This document shows positions 1 to 7,457 of a stretch of DNA of 64,000 nucleotides, in pieces. The stretch spans positions 2,375,585 through 2,439,584 of the forward strand of contig NZ_CP029256.1 of the NCBI RefSeq assembly GCF_003628755.1. Reading direction: 5' to 3'. Every line of letters starts with the position of its first letter. Within the stretch, counting starts at the first letter, position 1. This DNA is from Christensenella minuta (GTDB lineage: Bacteria; Bacillota; Clostridia; Christensenellales; Christensenellaceae). The notes below the pieces were generated by a model, which was given only the letters and a program-made list of their open reading frames with translations, made no database searches and was not told the origin of the DNA. A program made the translations under genes and the position numbers.

Positions 1-171
1 CTGTTCGACCTTTTAAACCGCAGGATAGAAGCGGGCAGGCACACGGCGGTGGCCACCAATGTCGAGGACCTGCAAGCAAGGTACGGCGAGCGCATCTCGT
101 CGCGGCTTGAATCGCGCGAGTGCGCGGTGCTCATGCTCGACGGAGAGGACCTGCGCCTGCGGCGGGCGTAG
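1..171 (+). CDS. DnaC/DnaI/IstB-type ATP-binding protein (helicase loader-like), C-terminal end only
   Basis: The reading frame is open from the first base and stops at 169-171. The 56 visible residues match the end of DnaC-family AAA+ ATPases: an STN/ATN-type sensor segment (AVATN), an RYGERISSRL arginine-finger helix and a terminal GEDLRLR. In this family the protein loads replicative helicase onto DNA, or serves as an IS21-type transposition helper. The N-terminal Walker motifs lie outside the window, so helicase loader and IstB cannot be told apart. The natural family end is reached, but the next bases already belong to a transketolase remnant, so a rearrangement junction lies at about 150-170. 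Confidence 0.7.
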   Translation: MFDLLNRRIEAGRHTAVATNVEDLQARYGERISSRLESRECAVLMLDGEDLRLRRA

Positions 172-457
172 CGCTCGGTTCCCGGCTCAGGGACAACGGG
201 GCATACACCTATGCGGTGATCGGCGACGGAGAAACGGACGAGGGCCTCGTGTGGAAAGCGGCGATGCATGCGGGGCATAAAAAACTGGAACGGCTGATCG
301 CTTTTACGGATTACAACAAAATGCAGCTTGACGGGAAGATCACGGAAAGCAACGCGCTCGAGCCGCTGGCGGACAAATGGCGTTCCTGATGGAAAAATTC
401 GGGATGCGCGCGGAAGATATCGCGGAAGCGGCGCGGCAGGCGGTTGCCGCGAAATAA
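150..457 (+). pseudogene. Transketolase remnant (N-subunit fragment joined to the tail of the C-subunit)
   Basis: In one frame, about 165-389 encodes a typical thiamine-diphosphate-binding stretch of the transketolase N-terminal subunit (IGDGETDEG, FTDYNKMQLDG, LEPLADKW) and then stops at 387-389. In a second frame, 380-457 encodes what looks like the last 25 residues of the transketolase C-terminal subunit (MEKFGMRAEDIAEAA, then stop). About 110 N-terminal residues, the rest of the N subunit and nearly all of the C subunit are missing, and no start with a ribosome site is present. The simplest reading is a split tktA-tktB pair collapsed by a large internal deletion. It cannot make an active enzyme. 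Confidence 0.75.
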
Positions 458-467
458 ACGGGACGAG

Positions 468-511
468 GCAGGAGCCGCGGGCGGGAAACCAAAGCAGGCT
501 CCTGCTTTTTT
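468..511 (+). terminator. Rho-independent terminator after the transketolase remnant
   Basis: A perfect 9-bp stem GCAGGAGCC / GGCTCCTGC with a 20-nt loop is followed by six T. It survives although the gene before it is dead. Confidence 0.75.
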
Positions 512-554
512 GTTCCGCGCTTTTCGCGCGGGATACGAATGTTTAGCCTGCTTT

Positions 555-583
555 TTGCAAGGGTATAGGTAATAAAATATAAA
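555..583 (+). promoter_or_regulatory. Promoter of the CDGSH gene
   Basis: TTGCAA (555-560), 17-nt spacer, TATAAA (578-583), 25 nt before the start codon. Confidence 0.5.
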
Positions 584-607
584 AATAACGTCCAAGGAGT
601 CAGGCAT

Positions 608-1252
608 ATGCGTATCAAAGTATTGAAGGACGGGCCGTACGAGGTCACGGGGAACGTACCGCTGCGGGAAATGAAGATCGGCGCAAACGAAGCGGGCGAA
701 TCCACGCGCTGGGTGGATGGAAAAACGTTCAAAACGGAAGAGACCTATCACCTGTGCCGGTGCGGGAAATCTAAAAACAAGCCCTTTTGCGACGGCAGCC
801 ACACGCACGGCTTCGACGGCACGGAAACGGCGGACAACATGAGCTACGACGATACGGCGGTCGTTTACTGCGGCGACGGAATGGAGCTGATGGACGACGA
901 AGGCCTGTGTGCGGTGGCGCGCTTTTGTGACGCGGCAGGAAGCACATGGAGGCTCATTAACGGCGCGGAAAACGAGGCGCTTGCCATCCGCCAGGCGTGC
1001 GATTGTCCGTCCGGGCGGCTCACAGTCGTGAAGGACGGGAAAAAAATCGAGCCCAAGCTGCCCAGGGAGATTGCAGTGGTCGAGGACGAGCCGGAAGGAA
1101 AACACGGCCCGCTGTGGGTGCGCGGCGGCATCGAGATCGAGGCAGAGGACGGCACGGTATACGAGGTCAGGAACCGCGTGACCCTTTGCCGGTGCGGAGG
1201 CTCTGGCAATAAGCCGTTTTGCGACGCCATGCACATGGAGGACGGGAAATAA
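608..1252 (+). CDS. CDGSH iron-sulfur domain protein, two CDGSH motifs
   Basis: A 214-residue soluble protein. Two zinc-finger-like CDGSH cores of the mitoNEET family are visible. The first has CRCG followed by PFCDGSH (about residues 50-65). The second, at the C-terminus, has CRCGGSGNKPFCDAMH, where the last part deviates from CDGSH but keeps the three Cys and the His that ligate a [2Fe-2S] cluster. Between them lies a region with CGDG, C, C and CDCPSG cysteines resembling the divergent 4Fe-4S/CDGSH accessory domain common in bacterial members. The start at 608 is preceded by AAGGAGT. Such proteins are thought to act in cluster or electron transfer; the partner is unknown. It is a single gene with its own promoter. 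Confidence 0.85.
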   Translation: MRIKVLKDGPYEVTGNVPLREMKIGANEAGESTRWVDGKTFKTEETYHLCRCGKSKNKPFCDGSHTHGFDGTETADNMSYDDTAVVYCGDGMELMDDEGLCAVARFCDAAGSTWRLINGAENEALAIRQACDCPSGRLTVVKDGKKIEPKLPREIAVVEDEPEGKHGPLWVRGGIEIEAEDGTVYEVRNRVTLCRCGGSGNKPFCDAMHMEDGK

Positions 1253-1306
1253 AACGCGCCGTTCCGTGCAGAAAACAGAAAAGCATCCGCATGGAACGGC
1301 CGCCGC

Positions 1307-1333
1307 AAAAAAAGAAGAGGCGCGCAAGCCTCT
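1307..1333 (-). terminator. Terminator of the small Cys-rich gene
   Basis: Read on the minus strand, AGAGGC / GCCTCT stem with a 6-nt loop, then TTC and seven T. Confidence 0.6.
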
Positions 1334-1359
1334 CCTTCAGGAAAACCGGATAAAGCCGC

Positions 1360-1551
1360 TTATTTCAGCTTACCGGCGATCGAATGCTCGGTCAGGGAAG
1401 AGAGGGAAAGCAGCCTTTCATTGACCATATCATGAAAACAGTTCGGCAGATGGTCCCGGTGGGCACGGTGCATAGCAACGCAGGATACACAGTCGCCGTG
1501 GTGCCTGCACGGCTCTTTGCAGGAGCAATGGTCCCCGCCGGACGCTTTCAT
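1360..1551 (-). CDS. Small cysteine-rich protein, possible metal binding
   Basis: A 63-residue protein whose first half holds CSCKEPCRHHGDCVSC and two more His plus a Cys, a spacing seen in a small Firmicute family of unknown function (C-x-C-x3-C-x3-H-x2-C-x2-C). The C-terminal half has no recognisable motif. Six Cys and several His in 40 residues suggest a metal or iron-sulfur site; this is inference. The ribosome site is weak, so translation start is uncertain. The gene has its own terminator and faces away from perR. Confidence 0.6.
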   Translation of the reverse strand: MKASGGDHCSCKEPCRHHGDCVSCVAMHRAHRDHLPNCFHDMVNERLLSLSSLTEHSIAGKLK

Positions 1552-1779
1552 TTTTTCAGCTGACCGAGAAACTTCTGCTCGAGTTTACGGGCTAAAGCCT
1601 GTCCCCGGCGTTAAAAGCAAGCATTGCCTGCGTTTCTTTTTCATTTCCATCGATAACCATATGAAATAACCCCTATATAAAGATTAAATAAGTATAGAAT
1701 TATCCGGCAGGAAGTACAAGCAGAAGCGCAGCAGACAAGGTTCGCGCTCTTTTTCATTGATATAATATGGTTTCAGGGC

Positions 1780-1819
1780 TTGACAAAATCAAATTATTGA
1801 TATATCTTATTAGATAAGA
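1780..1819 (+). promoter_or_regulatory. perR operon promoter with PerR/Fur-type box
   Basis: TTGACA (1780-1785), 17-nt spacer and TATCTT (1803-1808) precede perR. A 7-1-7 inverted repeat, TCTTATT-A-GATAAGA (1805-1819), overlaps the -10 and start site. The layout equals known PerR boxes (7-1-7, AT-rich) and implies autorepression of the whole operon. Confidence 0.7.
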
Positions 1820-1843
1820 ATTAATATCAATAACGGAGCAGAA

Positions 1844-2236
1844 ATGAAGACGCGCAACACACTGCAAAAAAATATCATATTGGAGCAGGCGAGGAAGCTG
1901 CATCATCCTACGGCGGAAGAGGTGTATGAGGCGGTCGTTCAGGATCACCCGTCCATCAGCCGGGCAACGGTCTATCGGAACCTGAAAAAGATGTCGGAGG
2001 ACGGGCTCATCGCTCATGTGCGCCTGCCCGGCGGTGCGGACCGTTTCGATTCCATGACGCACAGGCATTACCATATCCGCTGCAAGGAATGCGGCAGGGT
2101 TTTCGATGTGGATATGCCGTACCTTTCCGGGCTGGAAGGGCGGATCGCGGACAAGCACGGGTTTGATGTGGACGATCACGAGATTGTATTTGTCGGGCTG
2201 TGCCCTGACTGCAAAATAAAGAAAAGGGGTCAATAA
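1844..2236 (+). CDS. perR: Fur-family peroxide-responsive repressor PerR
   Basis: 130 residues, usual Fur/PerR length. The N-terminal winged helix contains [11 protein letters not shown] and [13 protein letters not shown]. The metal-sensing region has [23 protein letters not shown] and a C-terminal CPDC: the two CxxC pairs (CKEC, CPDC) form the structural zinc site and the His-rich segment the regulatory Fe/Mn site. PerR senses peroxide by metal-catalysed His oxidation. It is the first gene of an operon with rubrerythrin (1-nt gap) and the rubredoxin fusion, which fits a peroxide-stress regulon. Fur or Zur cannot be fully excluded from sequence alone, but the context favours PerR. Confidence 0.88.
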   Translation: MKTRNTLQKNIILEQARKLHHPTAEEVYEAVVQDHPSISRATVYRNLKKMSEDGLIAHVRLPGGADRFDSMTHRHYHIRCKECGRVFDVDMPYLSGLEGRIADKHGFDVDDHEIVFVGLCPDCKIKKRGQ

Positions 2237-2237
2237 G

Positions 2238-2780
2238 ATGGAAAATTTAAAAGGAACGAAAACGGAAGCCAACCTGCAGGCGGCATTTGCGGGGGAATCT
2301 CAGGCAAGAAACAAATATACCTATTATGCGTCCAAGGCGCGCAAGGAAGGGTATAATCAGATCGCCGCTATTTTTGAAGAGACGGCGGGGAACGAAAAAG
2401 AGCACGCGAAAATTTGGTTCAAGCTCCTGCACGAGGGGGATATCCCGGATACGGCGGCCAACCTGAAAGATGCGGCTGCCGGGGAAAATTATGAATGGAC
2501 GGATATGTATGCGGCCTTTGCGAAAGAAGCAAAGGAAGAGGGCTTTGACCGTATCGCGTTCCTGTTCGAGATGGTCGGGAAGATCGAGAAGGAGCATGAG
2601 GAACGCTACCGCAAGCTGGCGGAGAACCTTGAAAACGGGCTGGTGTTCTCGCGCGACGGAGACAGTATCTGGCAGTGCGCAAACTGCGGACATATTGTGA
2701 TTGGTCCGAAGGCGCCGCAGATGTGCCCGGTATGCGCGCATCCGCAGGCATATTTCCAGATCAAAGCGGAAAATTACTAA
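2238..2780 (+). CDS. rbr: Rubrerythrin
   Basis: 180 residues. The N-terminal ferritin-like four-helix domain carries both diiron motifs ([13 protein letters not shown]-x2-H in [11 protein letters not shown], then EAKEEGF and [10 protein letters not shown]). The C-terminal rubredoxin-like domain has CANCGH and CPVC. Rubrerythrin reduces hydrogen peroxide in anaerobes, using electrons from rubredoxin or a flavoprotein. The gene starts one base after the perR stop, and the downstream protein carries a rubredoxin domain, so an electron donor may be encoded in the same operon. Confidence 0.95.
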   Translation: MENLKGTKTEANLQAAFAGESQARNKYTYYASKARKEGYNQIAAIFEETAGNEKEHAKIWFKLLHEGDIPDTAANLKDAAAGENYEWTDMYAAFAKEAKEEGFDRIAFLFEMVGKIEKEHEERYRKLAENLENGLVFSRDGDSIWQCANCGHIVIGPKAPQMCPVCAHPQAYFQIKAENY

Positions 2781-2809
2781 TCGTCCGGGAAAGGGGAGGA
2801 TTGAGAATC

Positions 2810-4228
2810 GTGGCAAAATATGTGTGCGCGCTTTGCGGCAATATCTATGACGAGGATGCGGAAGGCGTTTTGTTTTCCGAGCTCCCCGACGGCTGGGAAT
2901 GCCCCGTTTGTATGGGGCCGAAAGCAATGTATAAAGGGCAGGACGGAGAGCCTGCGGGCGGCCCGGACCATGCGTCCGCAGCCAAACCGCCAAAGAAAAA
3001 CCCACTGAACCCGCTGGCGTGGCCGGAGGAATTCGTGCACCACGACGGAGGACTGCTGGATGAGATCCACACGCTCGCGGAAACGGGGAAATCGGTCACC
3101 GAGCCGATGGAAACGCAAATGCCGGTGCCCGGCTTTGACGATATCGTGCTTCTTGGGGCGCAGCTTGCGACGCCGCCGCTTGATGACGGCGCGCCGGTAA
3201 GTCTGCGTACTGTGATCGGCAAACACGCGAAACAGCCGATGGTGCTCGAAAGCCCCGTCTATGTTTCCCACATGAGCTTCGGTGCGCTTTCGCGGGAAAC
3301 GAAGATTGCTCTCGCAAAGGGAAGCGCAATGGCAAAGACTGCCATATGCAGCGGCGAGGGCGGCGTCCTTCCGGAGGAAAAGGCGGCGGCATACAGGTAT
3401 ATCTTTGAATATGTGCCCAACCGTTATTGTGTGACGGATGAGAACCTGCGCGGCGCGGACGCGGTTGAGATTAAAATCGGGCAGGGGACCAAACCGGGAA
3501 TGGGGGGCCATCTGCCCGGCGACAAGGTAACGCCTGAAATTGCCGCCCTGCGCGGGAAACCGGTGGGACAGGATGTCGTAAGCCCGTCCCGCTTTGAAGA
3601 GATCAATACGCCGGAAGATTTGAAGCGGCTGGTGTCGCAGCTGCGGGAACGCAGCGGCGGACGGCCCATCGGCGTGAAGATCGCAGCGGAGCACATTGAA
3701 AAAGACCTCGCGTTCATCACGCCCGCGCAGCCCGACTTTGTGACGGTGGATGGGCGCGGCGGGGCGACGGGGTCTTCGCCTAAGTTTTTGAAGGACGCGA
3801 GCAGCGTCCCCACCGTGTATGCGCTGTACCGCGCGAAAAAATACCTGCGGGAAAACGGGCTCGATATCGATCTCGTAATCACAGGGGGGCTGCGTACCAG
3901 CCGGGATTTTGTAAAGGCGCTGGCTATGGGCGCGGACGCAGTTGCCGTCGCATCGGCGGCGCTGATCGCGCTTGGCTGCCAGCGGTACCGCGTGTGCCAC
4001 AAGGGCACCTGCCCGATGGGCATCGCCACGCAGGACCCGGAGCTGCGCGCGCGGCTTTCGGTGGATAAGGGAGCGCAGCGCGTAGCAAATTTCCTCGACG
4101 CTTCGGCAGAGGAATTGCGGGTGTTTGCGCGGTGCACGGGGCACGCGGATATCCACGGGTTTTCCGTGGAAGATATTGAAACGACGAGTTCCGGGCTTGC
4201 AAGCTATACCAATGTAAAGCATGTGTAA
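2810..4228 (+). CDS. Rubredoxin-glutamate synthase-like (GltB central/FMN domain) fusion protein
   Basis: Start taken as GTG 2810 because AGGGGAGGA ends 9 nt before it; about 472 residues. Residues 1-45 are a rubredoxin (YVCALCGNIYDED, WECPVC). After a Pro-rich linker, residues about 85-470 are the FMN and 3Fe-4S part of glutamate synthase: a GALSRETKIALAKGS start, GEGG, IKIGQGTKPGMGG, DGRGGATGSSP, and a C-x5-C-x4-C cluster motif (CQRYRVCHKGTC). No glutaminase domain is present. In this operon it more likely passes electrons between a donor, FMN and rubredoxin to rubrerythrin than makes glutamate; that role is inference. A bidirectional terminator follows. Confidence 0.85.
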   Translation: MAKYVCALCGNIYDEDAEGVLFSELPDGWECPVCMGPKAMYKGQDGEPAGGPDHASAAKPPKKNPLNPLAWPEEFVHHDGGLLDEIHTLAETGKSVTEPMETQMPVPGFDDIVLLGAQLATPPLDDGAPVSLRTVIGKHAKQPMVLESPVYVSHMSFGALSRETKIALAKGSAMAKTAICSGEGGVLPEEKAAAYRYIFEYVPNRYCVTDENLRGADAVEIKIGQGTKPGMGGHLPGDKVTPEIAALRGKPVGQDVVSPSRFEEINTPEDLKRLVSQLRERSGGRPIGVKIAAEHIEKDLAFITPAQPDFVTVDGRGGATGSSPKFLKDASSVPTVYALYRAKKYLRENGLDIDLVITGGLRTSRDFVKALAMGADAVAVASAALIALGCQRYRVCHKGTCPMGIATQDPELRARLSVDKGAQRVANFLDASAEELRVFARCTGHADIHGFSVEDIETTSSGLASYTNVKHV

Positions 4229-4255
4229 CGGATCGGCCAGAGCACGGGGGAATCA

Positions 4256-4288
4256 AAAACAGGACGTCCTTTTGGACGTCCTGTTTTG
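4256..4288 (+). terminator. Bidirectional terminator between convergent genes
   Basis: Perfect 11-bp stem ACAGGACGTCC / GGACGTCCTGT with a TTTT loop, A-run before and T-run after; serves both the rubredoxin fusion and the TfoX-C gene. Confidence 0.85.
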
Positions 4289-4294
4289 CTTCAC

Positions 4295-4549
4295 TTATTT
4301 TGCTTGCTGGTAAAAATCTTTCAGCTCCGCCTTTACCCCGGACGGCAGGTCGTGCCAGCGCACGCCGCGAACCGCGCCCTCAAGCGCGCACAGGCGGTTA
4401 TAACACGCGGAAGGATCGGCCGACCGGATACGCAGCCACGCTTCGCGGCTGCCGGCCTCCTCCAGCTCTTCCGGCGTATGGATGCCCGCCTCCCCGAGCT
4501 GGCGTTCCAGCACGCTGCCGATGTTGATACATTGTGAAAGTTCGCCCAC
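4295..4549 (-). CDS. TfoX C-terminal domain protein
   Basis: 84 residues if translation begins at the GTG at 4549, chosen because AGGAGG (4559-4564) lies 9 nt upstream; an ATG further upstream has no ribosome site. The protein is essentially one TfoX_C domain: LNIGSVLERQL-like start, IHTPEELEEAGS, EAWLRIR, CYNRLCALEGAVRG, W-DLP. This helix-hairpin-helix-like domain forms the C-terminal half of the competence regulator TfoX/Sxy, but stand-alone copies are widespread and uncharacterised. Nothing nearby suggests competence. Confidence 0.8.
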   Translation of the reverse strand: MGELSQCINIGSVLERQLGEAGIHTPEELEEAGSREAWLRIRSADPSACYNRLCALEGAVRGVRWHDLPSGVKAELKDFYQQAK

Positions 4550-4681
4550 TGTCTCGTACCTCCTTTTGCAAAGCATAACACGTTCTGCAGGATTGCGCAA
4601 TCCGCCGCGCCTTTTCCTTCCCGCAAGAACGGCGCCGGCCGGAAATATTGATATCTTTTTTATATGACTCCTGCGGGGAAG

Positions 4682-4698
4682 TATGATAGAATAGACCT
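4682..4698 (+). promoter_or_regulatory. -10-like element directly before a start codon
   Basis: TATGATAGAAT (4682-4692) ends 6 nt before the ATG at 4699, and no Shine-Dalgarno or convincing -35 is seen. A leaderless transcript is possible. Confidence 0.3.
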
Positions 4699-5091
4699 AT
4701 GGATCAGAAAACCTTTTGGCGGGAGCAAACCCCGCAGAAAACAAAATCATATATCATATGGGGCGTGCTCGGAGGGGCGTTCTTGTGCTTGAACGCGCTG
4801 ATTTCGATGGCGCTTTACGGCGCGCTGGCGCTGATCGACGTGGCGCTGGTGGGCGGCCTTACGCTTGGCATGTACTTCAAGCAGAGCCGCGTGTGCGCGC
4901 TGGTCCTGCTGGCCCTGTTCGTATTTTCAAACGGGGTAAGCGCCTACTTTATAAAGCTTGGCGTGATGGAATGGATTTTGATCGTGGTGTTCGGCTATGC
5001 GCTTGTGTGCGGCGCGCTCGGGACGTTCGCGTTTCAGAAAGAATGGCGGGCGTATAGAAATAAAAACGCGCTTCCGCCCACGCAGGGCTAA
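4699..5091 (+). CDS. Small membrane protein of unknown function
   Basis: 130 residues with a polar N-terminus (about 18 residues) and four hydrophobic segments (about 19-37, 41-58, 65-85 and 88-108), then a basic cytoplasmic tail. I do not recognise a family; spacing resembles small four-helix membrane proteins. There is no ribosome site before the ATG, see the -10-like element just upstream. It stands alone between a divergent TfoX-C gene and its own terminator. Confidence 0.6.
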   Translation: MDQKTFWREQTPQKTKSYIIWGVLGGAFLCLNALISMALYGALALIDVALVGGLTLGMYFKQSRVCALVLLALFVFSNGVSAYFIKLGVMEWILIVVFGYALVCGALGTFAFQKEWRAYRNKNALPPTQG

Positions 5092-5103
5092 GAGGAAACG
5101 AGG

Positions 5104-5133
5104 AATCCGGCGCAGCGGTGCGCCGGATTTTTT
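5104..5133 (+). terminator. Terminator of the small membrane protein gene
   Basis: AATCCGGCGCA / TGCGCCGGATT stem (11 bp), GCGG loop, six T. Confidence 0.85.
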
Positions 5134-5146
5134 AACGAAAAAGAAC

Positions 5147-5177
5147 TTGACTCTCCCCGTGCGGAAGGGTTTACGGT
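5147..5177 (+). promoter_or_regulatory. MerR-type promoter with 19-bp spacer and dyad operator
   Basis: TTGACT (5147-5152), 19-bp spacer, TACGGT (5172-5177). The spacer holds an imperfect dyad CTCCCC...GGAAGGG that lines up base for base with the classic CueR/MerR operator layout (TTGACC, TTCCCC, GGAAGG, long spacer). Implies autoregulation of the next gene. Confidence 0.6.
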
Positions 5178-5219
5178 AAGATTACCCGGAAATACGCGCG
5201 TTTGAAAGGGAATTTATCA

Positions 5220-6047
5220 ATGTACAGCATCGGAATGTTTTCAAAAATCTATCAGGTTACGCCCAAAACCCTGCGTCATTACGACGAACTCGGCCTGCTT
5301 GCGCCCGGCTATGTAGACGGTGAAACAGGCTACCGCTATTACGGACACGGGCAGGCGGTGCGCCTGCGGCGAATCCTGGAATTTAAGCGGATGGGGTTTT
5401 CTCTGCCCGAGATTCTTGAGATCATCGATCTTGCGCCGGACGGCGCGGAGCTTATGCGCCGCATTAAGGACAAGCAAGGGGAAATCAAAGAACGGATCAA
5501 GGAGGAAAACCGCAAGGCGGACAGGCTTGGACACTTCCTGCTGTACGGAACAGGAGAAACTATGCAGAACTATAAACCGGTCGTAAAACCGCTGCCCGGA
5601 TGCGTCGCCGCATCCATGCGGCGGGTGATCCCGGACCACGGCGCACTGTTCGACCTTATGCCGAACGTCATGGGGCCTGAAATGATGCGCCTCGGCTGCG
5701 AATGCGCGGTCCCCGCATACTGCTTCAATATTTGCCGTGACGGCGAATACCGGGAAACGGATATCGATATGGAAATGTGCGAGGCGGTAGTGGAGGCGAA
5801 GGAAGATTCGGACATTGTGACCTTCAAGACCATCCCCGGGGTGCCGGAAGCGGTGTGCGTCAGGCACTACGGCGGATACGATACCTTTGCCCCGGCTCAT
5901 GCGTTCGCTGCGGAGTGGGCTGCGCAAAATGGATACGAGCTGTGCGGGGAACCGCGCGAAAGCTATATCGACGGCATTTGGAACAGGGAGACTGTGGCCG
6001 AATGGATGACGGAAATCCAATTCCCCGTAAAAAAAGCGGGACGGTAA
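5220..6047 (+). CDS. MerR-family regulator with GyrI-like effector-binding domain
   Basis: 275 residues from ATG 5220 (AAAGGG 9 nt upstream; an upstream in-frame TTG at 5202 is less likely). Residues 1-70 are a MerR winged helix (YSIGMFSKIYQVTPKTLRHY, GYRYY, FKRMGFSL), followed by a dimerisation coiled coil (about 75-110) with many Lys/Glu, then a GyrI/SOUL-like effector domain (about 125-270) with the terminal ESYIDGIWN motif typical of BltR/BmrR-type drug sensors. Such proteins activate exporter genes on binding hydrophobic cations. No exporter follows directly, so the target is unknown. The spacer architecture suggests it controls itself. Confidence 0.85.
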   Translation: MYSIGMFSKIYQVTPKTLRHYDELGLLAPGYVDGETGYRYYGHGQAVRLRRILEFKRMGFSLPEILEIIDLAPDGAELMRRIKDKQGEIKERIKEENRKADRLGHFLLYGTGETMQNYKPVVKPLPGCVAASMRRVIPDHGALFDLMPNVMGPEMMRLGCECAVPAYCFNICRDGEYRETDIDMEMCEAVVEAKEDSDIVTFKTIPGVPEAVCVRHYGGYDTFAPAHAFAAEWAAQNGYELCGEPRESYIDGIWNRETVAEWMTEIQFPVKKAGR

Positions 6048-6099
6048 ACAAAAAGCTGCCCTTTCCAGTGCCTGTGAATGCCTTTGCATAAAACGGGCG

Positions 6100-7107
6100 C
6101 TATTCCGCCGCGCCGGAAAAACCCGCAAAGGGAAGGGGGAACCTCCTGTATTCCAGGGGACGGCAGCCCATTTGCCTGCGGAAGGCTTCGGAAAACTTAC
6201 TCGCGTTTTCATAGCCTACGCTGTCCGCGATATCTGCAATGCTGCGGTCGGTCTTGCGCAGCGCCTGCGCGGCGGCGTACAGGCGGTATTCCCGGTGCCA
6301 GGCGTAAACGGGCTTTCCGTAGATCGCCTTGAAGCAGGTCTTGAGCGCGGTGGTGCTGAGTCCGTATTTTTCCGCGAGGTCGGCGAGCGTAATATGCTGG
6401 TCGAGCTTTTCCATCAGTTCCGCGCGGATGCGCTTGACGCTTTCCACCTGCGCTCTGGGAAAATACGGACGGTCCTCCCCATTCGTTTCCAACGGCGCTA
6501 TGCTGAGGAAAAGCAGCAGTTCCAGGATCTTCACCTTGAAATACCCGCTCCGGATGTTCTTTTCCACATCATACAGCCGGTCGAAAATATCTCCGATCCG
6601 TGGGGCAGCGCGCATCATAAAACACGGCCGGCTGCCGATGATCCGCTCTTTCAGCGCCCGAAGGTCAATGCCGATGCCGCCCCATATGCCGGAGAGCGCC
6701 GCCTGCGCTGTTTCGATGCGGATAAAGACCTCCGCGCCCTGGTAGTAGCCGAGGGGAAACCCGGAAGAAATGCGCTGTACGCTCCAAATATTCGCGGAAA
6801 GGTCTCCCTCCCCGAGGTATCCGTAAAAATTGCCGCTGAGCCTGCACTCGAAACGCCCGCTGCGGCAGTGGTTGATCTCCAAAATATCATCCCTGCCGCC
6901 CGTTTGTGCTTCGGCGCAGTGGAATGCATGGAAATCGTTGAAGATCAGCTCGATACCCGGAAAAACCCGGTAAATGACCATTGTACCATCACCGTCCCGG
7001 CAGTCCAGGTGGAACACTGTTTTTTCCCCGGTCTGCTCGAGGATATCGGCCTTGCCGCCGAACAGGCGGTCTTCCCCGATCATTGCACTCAAAGAATGGT
7101 CCTTCAT
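6100..7107 (-). CDS. AraC-family transcriptional regulator
   Basis: 335 residues from ATG 7107 (GGGAGG at a good distance). The C-terminal ~100 residues are two helix-turn-helix units (ITLADLAEKYGLSTTALKTCFKA and SIADIADSVGYENASKFSEAFRR) ending in the family GCRPLEYRR signature. The N-terminal ~220 residues are the PchR-like sensor region seen in Clostridia, lacking a clear cupin motif. The gene has its own promoter with a palindrome over the -35. The target is not obvious; no exporter or siderophore gene is adjacent in the same orientation. Confidence 0.88.
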   Translation of the reverse strand: MKDHSLSAMIGEDRLFGGKADILEQTGEKTVFHLDCRDGDGTMVIYRVFPGIELIFNDFHAFHCAEAQTGGRDDILEINHCRSGRFECRLSGNFYGYLGEGDLSANIWSVQRISSGFPLGYYQGAEVFIRIETAQAALSGIWGGIGIDLRALKERIIGSRPCFMMRAAPRIGDIFDRLYDVEKNIRSGYFKVKILELLLFLSIAPLETNGEDRPYFPRAQVESVKRIRAELMEKLDQHITLADLAEKYGLSTTALKTCFKAIYGKPVYAWHREYRLYAAAQALRKTDRSIADIADSVGYENASKFSEAFRRQMGCRPLEYRRFPLPFAGFSGAAE

Positions 7108-7124
7108 TTTGTCCTCCCGGGGAA

Positions 7125-7161
7125 AGCATAGCATAAAAATAAAGTGTTAGCAATAGCTAAC
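7125..7161 (-). promoter_or_regulatory. AraC gene promoter with palindromic operator
   Basis: Minus-strand TTGCTA (7148-7153), 17-nt spacer, TATGCT (7125-7130). A perfect GTTAGC-AATA-GCTAAC palindrome (7146-7161) covers the -35, consistent with autorepression. Confidence 0.5.
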
Positions 7162-7197
7162 TTTCCGGAAATACAAAATATGCAGCCCGGAACAATT

Positions 7198-7434
7198 TCA
7201 ATTTTCGCCGGAGATCATGCCTTCCACCGCATCCTGCGCGGCGGTAAAATCGGCCTCGGAAACAAAGATATCGTCTCCGTAAAGGGACGAGCCTGTATAG
7301 GCGTTCATAGCTTCGCCAAAATACCTTGACCTTGGCTGTGTAATGACGGGAATACCGTTCTGGTCGAGAACGTCTGTAATCATTGCGGTTTCAACTGCGC
7401 TCGCAGTCGAGGCGAGCAGAACGCGTTTTTCCAT
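7198..7434 (-). CDS. DUF2007-like putative signal-transducing protein
   Basis: 78 residues in the alpha/beta fold of DUF2007 (PII/ACT-like): a VLLASTASAVETAMITDVLDQNGIP beginning followed by DDIFVSEADF-AAQ. Small proteins of this type are abundant in Clostridia and have no proven function. It lies 23 nt after the zinc-ribbon paralogue and is probably co-transcribed with it. The upstream paralogue contains the same domain in its centre (VFLVSACSRESSAMLINMLNN... DIFVDRMDY), so the two may interact. Confidence 0.6.
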   Translation of the reverse strand: MEKRVLLASTASAVETAMITDVLDQNGIPVITQPRSRYFGEAMNAYTGSSLYGDDIFVSEADFTAAQDAVEGMISGEN

Positions 7435-7457
7435 AAGGGATCATCCTTTCAGATTGG

